64,000 nt of DNA, taken from Phialophora verrucosa (lineage: Eukaryota > Ascomycota > Eurotiomycetes > Chaetothyriales > Herpotrichiellaceae). Both the position numbers and the translations under genes were made by a program. A model generated the notes under the pieces. That model had not been told where the DNA came from, searched no databases, and saw only the letters and a program-made list of their open reading frames with translations. This document shows, in pieces, positions 11,485 through 22,703 of the stretch. Numbering within the stretch: position 1 is the stretch's first letter; every line of letters starts with the position of its first letter. The DNA lies in NCBI GenBank assembly GCA_002099365.1, contig MSED01000006.1, positions 2,046,001 through 2,110,000 of the forward strand, given 5' to 3'.

Positions 11485-13296
11485 ATGGCGAACAAGAAGG
11501 GCGGCTTCCAGGAAGCGCGGTACCTTGAGTTCGTGCGCTCTTCGGAGGCCACGGGTGTCGATGGCAAACCCATGCTCAACAGGTACTCGACACATCTCAC
11601 TCGTGAGCATGACTTCCCCGGCGCACAGGCGATGCTCTTTGCCGCGGGCGTGCCCGACAGACAAGCGATGCAGACCGCTCCGCATGTCGGAATTGCCAGC
11701 GTCTGGTGGGAAGGCAACCCCTGCAACATGCATTTGATGGACCTGGGCAAGGAGGTCAAGAAAGCGGTCCTCGCGCGGGGGATGCTGGCGTGGCAGTACA
11801 ATACCGTGGGCGTGAGCGATGCCATCACCATGGGCAATCAGGGCATGCGGTTCAGTCTCCAGACTCGAGAGATCATCGCCGACTCGGTGGAGACGGTGAC
11901 GTGTGCGCAGGCTCACGACGCGAACATCACCATCCCGGGTTGTGACAAGAACATGCCCGGCTGTATCATGGGGATGGCGAGGCATAACAGACCGAGCCTG
12001 ATGATCTATGGAGGCACTATTGACAAAGGTTACTCGGAGACGCTGCGACGGCCAGTCAACATCGTCACCTGCTACGAGGCGTTCGGCGCGTATCGGTACA
12101 ATACCTTGCGTCAACCTGATGACGGCGGTGACACGTCGAAGACGAAAGACGAAATCATAGACGATCTGGAGCGTCATGCGTGTCCTGGTGCGGGTGCATG
12201 TGGGGGTATGTACACGGCGAACACGATGGCCACGGCCATTGAATCAATGGGCCTGTCTCTGCCGGGGTCCAGCTCGACGCCTGCGAGCTCGCCTGCCAAA
12301 ATGCGAGAATGCGCCAAAGCTGCCGAAGCCATCAAAGTATGCCTGGAACAAGACATCACCCCCAGCAAGCTCATAACGAAACAGTCCTTTGAGAACGCGC
12401 TAGTCATGACCATGGCGCTGGGTGGGAGCACAAATGCTGTTCTTCACTTTCTAGCCATGGCTGTCACGGCAGGTGTCGATCTCACTCTTGACGACTTTCA
12501 GAGGGTGAGCAACAAAATCCCGTTCCTCGCAGACCTTGCACCCTCGGGGAAATTCTTGATGGCCGATCTGTATGAAATTGGTGGCGTGCCAAGTGTGCAG
12601 AAGCTGCTGATTGCGGCTGGCCTTCTGGATGGCTCCATCCTCACTGTCACTGGCAAAACGCTGGCAGAGAACGTGGCCAACTGGCCGAGCCTGCCAAGCG
12701 ACCAGGTCATCATCAAGGACCTGAAGAGCCCCATCAAGTCAAGCGGCCATATCCAGATCCTCAAGGGTAATTTTGCACCTGCGGGCGCAGTGGCCAAGAT
12801 CACTGGAAAAGAAGGTCTCAAATTTACAGGCAAGGCAATGTGCTTTGACAAGGAGGTCGAGCTCAATGAGGCACTGAACAGAGGGGATATCCCCCGCGGC
12901 GAGAATCTCGTCCTGATTGTCCGCTACGAAGGTCCGAAAGGCGGGCCGGGTATGCCGGAACAACTCAAGGCCAGTGCCGCCATCATGGGTGCGGGCCTAA
13001 CAAATATCGCTCTTGTGACGGACGGGCGCTATTCTGGTGCCTCTCATGGATTTATCGTGGGGCATGTGTGCCCAGAGGCTGCTGTCGGGGGACCAATTGC
13101 CTTGGTCAAAGACGGTGATGAGATCACGATCGATGCCGAGACAAATACCATCTCGATGAATGTCACGGATGAGGAGTTGGAAAGAAGGAGGAAAGAGTGG
13201 ACTCCACCACGGATGGTTGTGACAAGGGGCGTGTTGGCCAAATACGCCGCGCTGGTAAGCGATGCCAGTCACGGTGCTGTCACCGATCTGTTCTAG
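11485..13296 (+). CDS. Dihydroxy-acid dehydratase (IlvD/Edd family)
   Basis: Intronless gene for 603 aa; ATG at 11485. The family dehydrates 2,3-dihydroxy acids to 2-keto acids: in branched-chain amino-acid synthesis, dihydroxy-isovalerate and dihydroxy-methylvalerate. The three cysteines that hold the iron-sulfur cluster are all visible: Cys80 in GNPCNMHL, Cys153 in IPGCDKNMPGC and Cys239 in GAGACGGMYTANTM. The C-terminal motif TDGRYSGASHGFIVGHV is intact. The N-terminus (MANKKGGFQEARYLEF) lacks an obvious mitochondrial transit peptide, which suggests either a cytosolic paralogue of the mitochondrial Ilv3 enzyme or a related sugar-acid dehydratase. Fungi often carry several such paralogues. 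A spare copy beside a regulator could serve sugar-acid catabolism or resistance to a dehydratase inhibitor; the sequence does not decide. The gene looks intact. Confidence 0.92.
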   Translation: MANKKGGFQEARYLEFVRSSEATGVDGKPMLNRYSTHLTREHDFPGAQAMLFAAGVPDRQAMQTAPHVGIASVWWEGNPCNMHLMDLGKEVKKAVLARGMLAWQYNTVGVSDAITMGNQGMRFSLQTREIIADSVETVTCAQAHDANITIPGCDKNMPGCIMGMARHNRPSLMIYGGTIDKGYSETLRRPVNIVTCYEAFGAYRYNTLRQPDDGGDTSKTKDEIIDDLERHACPGAGACGGMYTANTMATAIESMGLSLPGSSSTPASSPAKMRECAKAAEAIKVCLEQDITPSKLITKQSFENALVMTMALGGSTNAVLHFLAMAVTAGVDLTLDDFQRVSNKIPFLADLAPSGKFLMADLYEIGGVPSVQKLLIAAGLLDGSILTVTGKTLAENVANWPSLPSDQVIIKDLKSPIKSSGHIQILKGNFAPAGAVAKITGKEGLKFTGKAMCFDKEVELNEALNRGDIPRGENLVLIVRYEGPKGGPGMPEQLKASAAIMGAGLTNIALVTDGRYSGASHGFIVGHVCPEAAVGGPIALVKDGDEITIDAETNTISMNVTDEELERRRKEWTPPRMVVTRGVLAKYAALVSDASHGAVTDLF

Positions 13297-14896
13297 AGGT
13301 GCAGCTACAGAGAAAGACACCAGATTGGTGCTTTCTCCGCGAAATGCTCATTGGAGACGCGGCAGCCATTTTTCAGATAATCAATAAAGGGCTTGCCTAC
13401 GTCTTAGAGCTTGAGCACGGCTGTACTGCTTCATTTCCAAGATCATGAGCCAAAGCTCGCATTCCAGCGATACGTACTGACCCGTGGCAAGAGGGTAACA
13501 TGAAGGAGGAGAATGGTCTTAGTTGATTAGCACCATGGTCATGCGGTCCCCGTAAAATGGTCGTCCTATGCATGATCGTCATTGAGCGGGAACCGCACCT
13601 AACCGTGTGAGTGAGCATTGCTCGAAATCCAGGACACAGAAAGAGGTGTCGAAGTAATCAGTTCGCCTCTCGGCACGCGAAAGACGTGCTGCCGGGTCTC
13701 TGGGTCTTTCTGGTCGTTGAGGATGTAAGCATTATGATGAGAGAGACGTAGAAGATCTTGCATGGGAACACAAGAGAGGAATGTTGGAGGCGCCTGCCGC
13801 GGGGTGCAACTGAGCGAAATTTCCTTCCCAACCTCCCTTCAACTTCTCTTCTCATTATCCTACCCCCCTGGCGTCCATGAGCATCGACTGTAAGTGAACA
13901 GTACTACTGAATACTTCTGTCCGTTGTTCTCATCCGGGAGGATTCTTTGATCGGCGTCGACAACCCTTATCTGAAATTTTCAACATGGAACTGTATTCCG
14001 GAAAGCAATTGATCACCTCGTATCCTCATCCTCAAGTAGTTCTGCTCCAGGGCATCCATATATGCGCCTGACAGCTTCAGAATTCGCGGACTGCGGAAGA
14101 ATGCCGAGATATTGGCCGCGGTACCTCTGTGATCACCCTGTGGTGTGCCGTGTGTGCCCACGGAGGCATGATACTCGGCACAGAGAGCTCTCGGAACGAA
14201 AGACTCTATATAACACCAGACATAGATGATTGGGCACATCCTGAGCTGGCCATGAGAAGAAATCTCGAACTATCTGTCACCATATCATGCCAATCTGGAC
14301 GAGGCGGCGCTTGGCTGTGATCCTTGCCTGTTCAAAACTGGAGCAGCCTCATGAATACAACATGAACTCTACCAGTACCAAGTCTTGTCGATACTTTCCA
14401 CGTGGCCATGATATATTACACTTCCGTCACCGATGTACTTTTGGGAGCTGACATGCCGCTACCTACTAGGACTGGGATGTGTTCCTTCCACACTGCAAAC
14501 TCGACCGCACAGGAGGCCAGAAACAAGCTTTGTCACCATCAGCGAATTCGGCGTGAACCTTCGACATGAAACATGCAGTGAGGCACGGGTATCGGGTCCG
14601 GCACTCAACCTTCAATGAGGACGATATCCCGCCCCAAGTCGATCGTTTACCCTCGCCGATGAGACGCTAACAGTGATAATGCCTCGATAGGACAAAGAAG
14701 TGAAAGTCAGATAGCTCTGATGGACAGAGGAGCAAACTCTAGGTTGGCAAGTCGCTGCAGATTCAATGGGGAGCTATCTTGTTCGACGAAAAGCTGTCAT
14801 GGGGTCTGGCAGTATATGAAGTGAAGAATCTCTCTTTTCATTATCACTTTACCTTCTGCTCTGTTTGCCTTTTGCAGCGAATTCTGCCTCCTGATC
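13297..14896. other. Intergenic region
   Basis: 1.6 kb with no supported gene. Short frames exist on both strands but have no motifs. A TATA-like CTATATAAC lies near 14204-14213, without a plausible coding region behind it. The last 100 bp before the cupin gene are T/C-rich. Confidence 0.5.
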
Positions 14897-15980
14897 ATGA
14901 TGCCCGTCTTGCCTTCAATTACCAAGAAGATTCTATCACGACTTCGTCAGACGACATCAACTCCTCCGCACAGTCTTCTCTCTGATCAGCCCGGCAGAAG
15001 TGATCTACCTCTCTTCGACAGTTTGCCAGAGAAAGAAAAACGCGCTGCTGTCGCTGAACTTCAGAAACTCGCTTCTCAACAGCCTACCGCTAACACAACG
15101 CCTCTTCCCGCTCCTTGCCACCGTCTCCTAAAGTGGAAGAACTTCGCCATGGTTCTTCTCGGACTCGGTCTCGCAGCCTTCGCCGTCGTGGTTTCGGTTG
15201 TCGTCGGTGTCGACACTGACAAAGATCCGGACCTGATCGCTAAGCTTCGCATGGCCAACACCAACCTCGACCGCATGAAGCTGCTCCCAGATGACTCCAA
15301 CTGGTTCTTTGATTTCACCAAGCAAGACAAGTACACCTTTTCTCCTGGTGGTGTGATCAATGCCAATGCCGCTACCTTTCCTGCCACGGTGGGACAAGGC
15401 ATGACATTGGTAAGTCAATTTCTACAGGCCACCCATCCTCTGAGATCGAAACTGACATTTTACACAGGCTATGCTTAACCTGGGTCCATGCTCCATGCTT
15501 CCACCGCACATTCACCCACGCGCGGCCAACTTTGTCGTTGCCATCAGCGTGAGTTTCCGTCACCTGGACAGAATATTTGCTCCTCTCCTACCAACATTGC
15601 TCCAGGCTAACACAAGTTCGCAGGGTACAACCCAAACCTACATGATCGCCGAGAATGGTGCACGCACTGTGACCACAGTCCTCAAGACAGGCCAGATGAC
15701 CATCTTCCCTACCGCCTCAATCCACACCATGATGAACATTGGTTGCGAGAATGCCCAGCTGATCGCTGCCCTCAACTCCGATGACTCTGGAACCACTAAC
15801 CTCGCCAACGCCTTCTTTTCTCTTCCAGCCAACATCACCAATCCCGTCATCGGCGGCGGCCCTGGCGCTCAGGACATCTACGGCCGAGTTCCAGGCATCG
15901 GCACTGGTTCCAATTTCGGCCCGGAACAGTGCAGAGCTGCATGTGCCAAGCAGGGGAAGATGGTCAAGCATGAGTGGTAG
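14897..15980 (+). CDS. Membrane-anchored cupin (germin/spherulin-like)
   Basis: Three exons (14897-15409, 15468-15548, 15624-15980) encode 316 aa. A single hydrophobic segment (MVLLGLGLAAFAVVVSVVVG, about residues 86-105) follows a basic, Ser/Pro-rich N-terminus, which indicates a type II membrane protein with the cupin outside. The cupin core is of the spherulin/germin type. Motif 1 reads PPHIHPRAANFVVAISG across the second intron; motif 2 reads GQMTIFPTASIHTMMNIG. Both histidines of motif 1 and the motif 2 histidine are present, but the position normally occupied by the metal-binding glutamate is Asn (codon 15528-15530). The enzyme may therefore bind metal weakly or have a structural role. 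Introns are GTAAGT/CAG and GTGAGT/CAG, and the frame is continuous, so the gene is probably expressed. The initial MM gives a second possible start at 14900. Confidence 0.82.
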
Positions 15981-16762
15981 GCGAGCTGTAAGAGGAGTCA
16001 AGGGCTTGGGTTAGGGTACAGGAGCAAGTGCGGTGGCTTTCTGGATACCTACCAGTCTAGAGCAGCAGAGAACTGTCTTGGAAATGAAACCCCGAAACCA
16101 AAGGTCATTGAGTACATAGACCCACAAGAGCCAGGAAAGAGGACAAAGAGGGAAGGACACGACCATCGTCGGGAGAGCTGGCAAGGATAAGTTCTGCGGC
16201 AGCAGAAAGATCTCCAGCTCTTCGGTCTGTCACACACCTCGTGCCCAATTTCTACTTTCACAATGTCATCTCACATTCTATTGAGCCAAACTGAAGTCCT
16301 GGATTAGGGGCACGCGGTAGATGACCTGTTGGCACGGTGGTTGACTTCGTTTCCCTAAATGAAGCGCTGAATGCTGGTATCCATCCTACTTGCCTTGCGC
16401 CCAACCCGCGCCGGGCTCGAGGCTTCTAGAACAAAGTATGACTGGCTTCAAAGAATGGTCAATTCCCCTTCCTTCTCCTTTTTCCATCGTCTGAGAGCCT
16501 CAATACGCCGGTCGCCCCAGGGTTTCTACCTATGGTGATGCGACGGCGGGCAGGTGTGGGCTTTCGTGACCCTCCTTGGCGTGTTGTCGCCCTTTCCTCC
16601 CTGCGCTCACTATGCCTGCCGGAACTGCCCTGCCGAGCCGCCGCAAAATGCTTGACGGTATTTCTGCCACACCACACCGTGCCGCCGCATCCTGCCTGAC
16701 GATGATTCCTCCCATGATAGAGACCAAAAATGACCCAACTGTTCTCTACTTGTATCGCTCGC
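15981..16762. other. Intergenic region between convergent genes
   Basis: The cupin gene and the 70-aa minus-strand gene converge here. I find no additional gene; the open frames present have biased, motif-free translations. Confidence 0.5.
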
Positions 16763-17127
16763 TTATCTTGCCCAAGCCGGAAGGGTTTCGCCGCGGCCCT
16801 CCGGTATCCTTGGCTCCGGGGGTTCGATGTTCTTGATCGCTGGACGGGAAAAGGTGGATTAGCATACGTACACGTGTCGCGCGGAACGATGCACTCGAGA
16901 GACTTCGTAGATGGACAGATACCATACAGGGAAGATGTAGAGAAGGCAAAATAAGCGAGTACGTCAACGTCAACGTTGGAGGGCTTCTTACCTTGAAACA
17001 CCCTCTTGGCCAGCGAGGGTTTCTTCTCTTTCTGTGCGTGTGCCCTCTCCTTCTCACTCATGATAGAGTCCGTGGAGATGGAGGCAGTGTCAAAAGACAT
17101 GTTGGGCTTGGAGTCTGAAGAAGGCAT
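16763..17127 (-). CDS. Small hypothetical protein, 70 aa, two exons
   Basis: Exon 1 (17127-16992) encodes MPSSDSKPNMSFDTASISTD and continues to SLAKRVFQ. A 152-nt intron with a GTAAGA donor and a CCAG acceptor follows. Exon 2 (16839-16763) adds AIKNIEPPEPRIPEGRGETL and PAWAR before the stop. The splice sites are good and the joined frame is sensible, which is why I accept the gene although I know no family for it. The Met10 codon at 17100 is an alternative start. The protein is hydrophilic, Ser/Lys-rich in the first half and Pro/Glu-rich in the second, without a signal peptide or membrane segment. Confidence 0.55.
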
Positions 17128-18446
17128 CCTGGGCAGTTGTGGTAATATAGAATTGCTGTTTTGTATGAAGTGGTCGTGATGGAGGAAGTGACAATCGCCC
17201 TGTAACACGTAGTAGGGAAGTTCAGGTAAGCTCTGCTATTGAGAAGTTCTTGCTAATGAGCTTGTATGCGGAGAATGAGAGAAGAGACTGTCTCAGGAAC
17301 ACAGTCAGGCAGGCAAGACAGGCGTCCCTTTATACACGGAAGACGAGGCTTGGATGACACGGGAGCCATTGACCCTCTTCCATTCAGAGTGGCCTGGTCA
17401 GGCAACGTGCATATGAGGACCAGTGTCCGTATACGACACTCGCGCGACAATAGGTCAGCCCATGACTTGGACGACAACTTTAACCTACCGTATCCGGCAG
17501 CATGGACGAGGCTTGTGAGCTGGAGCAGGGGGTTCAGGGTGGATCATTGCAAACGCGGAGCTAATGCTTCCGGGTTCGGAGATGGGTCGTTGGTGTAAGC
17601 GACGTCCAGGTCCCACGCGCTACCAAAGTCGGTATGAGATCTGACTCATAAGGATTTTGCTGTCAGCCGAACTTGCATTCATATGACCCATTGACTTGGT
17701 GATGCTCTGTTTTTGGGTGCCGTTTCTACCAGACTGTCTGGCTGATAATTATCATCATTGCCACCGCGGCGCAATGCTTACACAGTCTGTCAACCGCAGC
17801 GGCCAAGTTGTTATCCGGTGGAAGAGGCGTGAAATAAGCTCATCGTGTTCCATTGTTCCAGGCACTGGACAAAAGCTTGGTTGGAGAGTTGGATCGGCGA
17901 GAGCAACCACCATGTACCGCGACTCGCAACAACGTACGCCAGCGCCAATCACAACGCAGCACAACAGCCACTACAACGGGACCGCCAGGCCGACGTATTT
18001 CGTTACGGTTTCTGCCTGACTCACCACCGTCTGTTCTGCGTTCCATCTCGCGTCTTCGTGCGTCATCCTCCTTGTCCTCGGCAGCGCCTGGACCTCGCAA
18101 TTCGCATGCAGTGCGAGCGATTCGAGTCAATCTCCCGGCTGCTGGAAGTGGAAGGTGGAACTGACCTGGAGCAAGACGACGTGAACCGCACGACCATTGA
18201 GACCGCAAGGCCACGACACAACATACGCATCTCCCAATGATGTGTCCAGCAAGCGGCTACCCTTCTCTTTTGCATTGATACCGCTCCAAGCCGTCATGCG
18301 AGCCGAAAGCTTCTCGCACAATGCACCACATCGGCTCTCGTGGGCCCTGATGTCGAATGCTAGGCAACCAGGATATACGTCGTCTGCTCTCTAGCAACAT
18401 CGAGTCGTTCAGCCTGCAATGGAGGGAAGATCGGGCTGCAGACCTT

Positions 18447-18474
18447 CCATCCATCCATCCATCCATCCATCCAT
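18447..18474. repeat. (CCAT)7 microsatellite
   Basis: Seven uninterrupted CCAT units in non-coding DNA. It may be polymorphic between strains. Confidence 0.95.
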
Positions 18475-19405
18475 CTATTAACCCAGGCATCAACGTATTC
18501 GCATGCACACGCCATATCCACCTGTCGTAATTCCGCTTGCTGCTGCACCAGATGCACTGAGCGACTTCTATCTTTTTTCCTTCCGGATTGCTTGAGACGA
18601 CCTACTTACATCCACTATCTACGCAGGGACGTTGTCGATCTACTCGATTTTTTTCGCCAACGGTCACGACGTTCGATGGGATGTGCTACGCTGCGGCTGG
18701 ACAGAGAGGGTCCTAGATACTCCTGAGTTTCGTTCCTCGAATGATTTTTGGCTTCTATCGTCGTGTTATCCTCATGCCCCCTGCAATCAATGGGCTCCTA
18801 GGCGTTGACTTCAAAAGGCACTCCTGCCCGTCAAGTTCCAGTGCGGTCCCCTGGCAGGCGTCCCTTGGTAGGTCGCTGAAAGAAGCTCGACCGTTCAGCG
18901 CAAACTCCTTACTAACGAGACGCACTACTTGCTTGCTGTGCGCCACCAACTCTGGAGATACAGTGCAATATTCATCATGCTAACGTGAACAATGCCATCG
19001 ACGCAGCCACAAAGCAACACCACCTGCCGCGTCTTTAGCATAAAGGGAATGCAATTGTCCACGCAGGACAAACAGTGGACCATGGCCGGATGGGTGGACT
19101 TTGTGCCTATCTCAACCGATCAGACAATGCTCGCGACGCGCACAAGGAGGTACTGAACAACCACCTCAGCACCGCACATAACACACCCTCAAGCAAACAT
19201 GGCCCCGTCGCATTTGAGCATTGATTTCAACAGACTAGATGAAGCCGCGCTGTTAGGATCTTCATCTTCCCTTTTCACTTCCTCTTCCCTTCTGTTCACC
19301 TGCGCAATCCCATCCCCTTCACATAGTCTACCAGTCATTCTGAATAGCTAGACGACGCGGACCCCCGAACCCAGTCCAACCGATCACCCCCCCAAAACAG
19401 TACCA

Positions 19406-19759
19406 ATGACGAAGAAACTCCTCCGCGCGGCCCAGGCCCATCACTTCCCATGCGTTGGCCCCAGACGCCGTCCTCCAGGTCGACAAACACAACGACAACA
19501 ACAACAGCGCCAAACTCATGCACGTTTCAGAGGCCGCCGACGTAGAGTTCGAATGCCACACTGCCCACAGCTACCGCCACGAGCACCACCACCACCACCA
19601 CCTATCTATGCACGAGCCGTTCGGATGTTTCAAGAAGCCTTTCAGAGTGCGCACATGGATATCTTGATTGCTGTTCTTGCTGTGGTTATCGTTGCTGTGG
19701 GCGTGGTTGTGTTGATGGGTGGGCCCCGCCAAGGACAAGGACAAGGGCAAGGGCACTGA
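19406..19759 (+). CDS. Doubtful small membrane protein
   Basis: A 117-codon frame starting MTKKLLRAAQAHHF is Gln/Arg/Pro-rich in its first two thirds and then encodes one strongly hydrophobic segment (MDILIAVLAVVIVAVGVVVL) followed by a GQGQGQG tail. Such a layout would fit a small tail-anchored membrane protein. A second overlapping frame (start at 19455, 70 codons, His-rich) competes with it, and splicing between the two cannot be excluded. The DNA is low-complexity, so the hydrophobic stretch could arise by chance. I give it low confidence. Confidence 0.25.
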   Translation: MTKKLLRAAQAHHFPCVGPRRRPPGRQTQRQQQQRQTHARFRGRRRRVRMPHCPQLPPRAPPPPPPIYARAVRMFQEAFQSAHMDILIAVLAVVIVAVGVVVLMGGPRQGQGQGQGH

Positions 19760-20805
19760 GACCGAGATTGACATGGATGCTACGTCACCTTGTGTGGTCT
19801 TTGTTCTAGACGGAAAACAGATTGGTGGTGCTGCAAGTGGCAGGAATGGATGAGATAGGATGAAAATGAAATGGGACGAACGGGAATGGCCCCGGACGAG
19901 AGCCAGGATCCGGGTGGACGATGGGCAGTGAGCAGTGCACATTTGGGAATGGAGGATGTTGGTCTGCGTCAAATCCTCGTGCGCTCACCACCGATGGACA
20001 CCTCGCAACTGGGCGGTCACAAACTGAAAATGGGACCTTTCGGGAACACAACGTCAAGGGGAATAAACATGTCTACCTCGATAATGAGCCCACCTGCATT
20101 TAGACCAGCCTCCCTCCCCGCGTGTGGTCGTGCCATTCACGAAGCGCATGAATGAACAAAGACAGAGACGTTGTTTGTTGGTGAGGGTTGATTGAGGCCA
20201 CGAGGAGATGTAGTTTTGGAAGGTATTGGCGTGGATAATGGGCGGGCTCCTAGAGGGTCTAGAGGTTCACAAGACGACGGCGCAAACAGTTCCCGGGGTA
20301 AGTTGGGATGTCAACACGGACATTAGTCTTCGAGGCCCTTGTGCCCAGCACCTTAAAGAACGGGGGGCGAAAGCACTCTTTTGGAGTGGGTATAGAGTGC
20401 ATAGTGAGTCGAACATTTGTCGAAACTTGCGCTCGCAGATTGACATCGACGTATATGTAAGAGTGAGAACCTCCACTCAAACGCAAAGGAGCCCAGGCGG
20501 TATACCTACTCACCTAAGATGAGGACTTATACAGTCATCACCATAGCGCGGGATCTTTGACGTGAAGATCCACCTACTTTGCACGAGTCTGAGAGCCACC
20601 CCTTCCAAAAAGGGGACTCTCGAAAATTAATTTCGGTGTGCTCGTATGCCGTTGTTCATCACTGTTCCACGAACCGCATGGGCACGGCAGCTCGCCGAGG
20701 GACACATGGATTCTGCCGAATGCAATCAAGAAAACTGGGGGATCATTCATGCCCCTGGCCAACCTACGCTTGCTGATGTCAAAAAAGCGCGCTCCATTCC
20801 CAATG

Positions 20806-21496
20806 CTATACATTTTCATCTCCTCCTAGATTGCCCATTTCATAGCTATTATTCCCCATCGGTGGCTCGGCGGACCCATTCCCCGCGTCTCCCGCCGGGT
20901 TGGTGTTCTTCTTCGTCGCGGGAGTCCCGAAACTTATAGGCTGCATTTCTCTATACCGACATGCCCAAACGCCCGTAACGATCATGAGTGTCGCGCTCGC
21001 GGCCTCAAGACCCCACCATAGCAGATTCGTAGGCAATGCGCCGGTGTAGAAGGACGTGACGAGCAGGTGGATGAAGTGGATTGTCAACGCGAAGTCCGGG
21101 ACGAGTTTCGAGCGTGAGATGAAGATGAGGATCGGAATCACACTTTGGTTGTTCCCTGTCAGCAGTGTTCCCTGAGGTGTCCAGTCCACATCCCCCTTTC
21201 CCCAGCCCTTCACGGGTGACCCGACGAGGTAGGACGTGTACGTACGTGACAAACCCGTTGACAACACACAGAAAGCCCACCGTCCAGCCGAGCGTATTGT
21301 CTCCCCTCACGCTCCGCCAGTCGAGGACCAGGTCCGGGGAGAAGTTCTGGCCGAGCACCAACGACACGAACACGGCGAGGATGAAGAACGTCGTGTAGTA
21401 CCACAGCTGGAGGATGAGGATGGAACGCAGGATCTTGAGGGGCGGGAGTTCTGTGAGGGCGCCGGATCGGGGTGGTTTTCGACGCGGGCGGGGCAT
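20806..21496 (-). CDS. SYS1: Sys1 homologue, Golgi integral membrane protein
   Basis: Two exons (21496-21246 and 21142-20806) joined by a 103-nt intron with a GTACGT donor give 195 aa. The acceptor I chose (AAAG at 21143) keeps the frame and joins VVNGFVT to VIPILIFISRSK. The family features are clear: basic start MPRPRRKPPRSGALTELPPL, KILRSILILQLWYYTTFF for the first membrane segment, DLVLDWRSVRGDNTLGW, SRSKLVPDFALTIHFIHLLV, and a final WWGLEAASATLMIVTGVWAC. Four membrane segments are visible. Sys1 recruits the Arl3/ARFRP1 GTPase to the Golgi and so supports late Golgi tethering. The C-terminal tail is Asn/Gly-rich. COG5, another Golgi trafficking gene, lies 1.2 kb away. Confidence 0.92.
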
Positions 21497-21938
21497 TATC
21501 TGACGGGGTTGCAGTGTCTGTGTGGGATAGCAACTGTTATTGCCGCCATGGGTGGAGAAAGTGCGCTTGTCGGTTTGAAATCATCGTTTGCGTGGCATGG
21601 GCGAGTTGTAGAGGTGTTCGGTGAGAAGATGATGTGGGTACGTTGAACTCCGCGCCTCAAGCACAGCCTAGTCACGTGTATGCGAGGCTGGGTCTTCTCC
21701 AACTTTCTGCTTTCGACTGAAGCTTGAGGGCTCGGAGAATACTTCATGGACATCATTCACAGTACGGCGTACATAAGTGCATGCACTCACGTTAATCGCA
21801 CAACTGCTGGGGATTGATTGAAGGGTGAACTACTCTTCGACACCTTGACAAGATCTCAAGGGGATCACCCAATCAAACGTTATCGACAAGTCCATCTTCT
21901 GTGCGTTCCCATCCCTCCGTCGCCGCCGCGCATCTACC
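21497..21938. other. Divergent SYS1-COA6 promoter region
   Basis: 442 bp between the divergent start codons of SYS1 and COA6, presumably containing both promoters. No gene or clear motif is seen. Confidence 0.5.
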
Positions 21939-22409
21939 ATGACCTGGGGCCTCCCCTCCTGGCTAGGAGGATCCTCCAACCCGTCATTACCACAATCCGC
22001 AAATCAACCCCCTCGATCGAAAGACGGGGGCTACGTCGCCCCCGACCGCACCTCCCGAGAACACTGCTACGAGTCCCGCGACGCCTTCTTCCAATGTCTC
22101 GACCGGCACGACATCCTCGACGCAGTCAAGGAAGACGAGAAGAGTAGGAAACTTTGTCCCGCAGAGGTGGTCGCGTATGAGCGGGATTGTGCGCGGAGTT
22201 GGGTAAGCTGGCTGTCACGGCCCTGAAGCGTGCGAGTGATGAGTCGTCAAAGACAAAGACTGACCCGTGCGGCACAGATCAAGTACTTCAAGGAGAAGAG
22301 AGTGATGGACTACAAGCGCGATCGCACGTTAGAGCAGATTGCCAAGGAGGATGCCGCGGCGTCGGCAAAGGCCAAGGCAGAGAGAGGAGGGAAGTCGTGG
22401 TTCGGGTGA
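21939..22409 (+). CDS. COA6: Cytochrome c oxidase assembly factor 6 (CHCH protein)
   Basis: Two exons (21939-22202, 22278-22409) encode 131 aa; the 75-nt intron has GTAAGC and CACAG ends. The twin-cysteine helix pair is plain: Cys43-x9-Cys53 (CYESRDAFFQC) and Cys73-x10-Cys84 (CPAEVVAYERDC). This CX9C-CX10C form is characteristic of Coa6, which works in the mitochondrial intermembrane space and helps deliver copper to the Cox2 subunit of cytochrome oxidase. After the CHCH core come SWIKYFKEKRVMDYKRDRTL, matching the family's second half, and a Lys/Ala-rich tail ending KSWFG. The Pro/Ser-rich N-terminus of about 30 residues is typical for fungal versions. Import would depend on the Mia40 relay and not on a cleaved presequence. 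Confidence 0.93.
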
Positions 22410-22703
22410 GGGTAGGTCGACAGGCTGAGGTACGGGGGGGTCCATAAGCACCGATGGAGGCTGGCGAGCACGAGCACAGAGTTTTTCGCATCGTATAACG
22501 AGACCGCGGTGCTGTAAAAGGCTACATGGCATGGTATTGCATCAGGTGGGGAGCACGTTCTGGGCCTATGGTGGGATGATTGCACAAGCTGCGCTTTTTT
22601 GAATCGAACATCTCCACTCCAAGTTTGGAGTGGCTCTGGGTATACACATCTCAACTCTTGAGGGGTCGGGCCGGGCAGGGATTCTTTCCAGATGCCGTTC
22701 TTC

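Larger units (their letters stand above)
17128..20805. other. Gene-poor stretch
   Basis: 3.7 kb in which I can support only one doubtful small gene (19406-19759). There is a CCAT microsatellite at 18447-18474, and many short competing frames without motifs. The stretch may hold long leaders, a non-coding transcript or a decayed gene; I see nothing specific. Confidence 0.4.

Noticed and set aside
11419..12177. 252-codon frame on the minus strand
   Set aside because: Antisense to the dehydratase, whose conserved cysteine motifs settle the coding strand.
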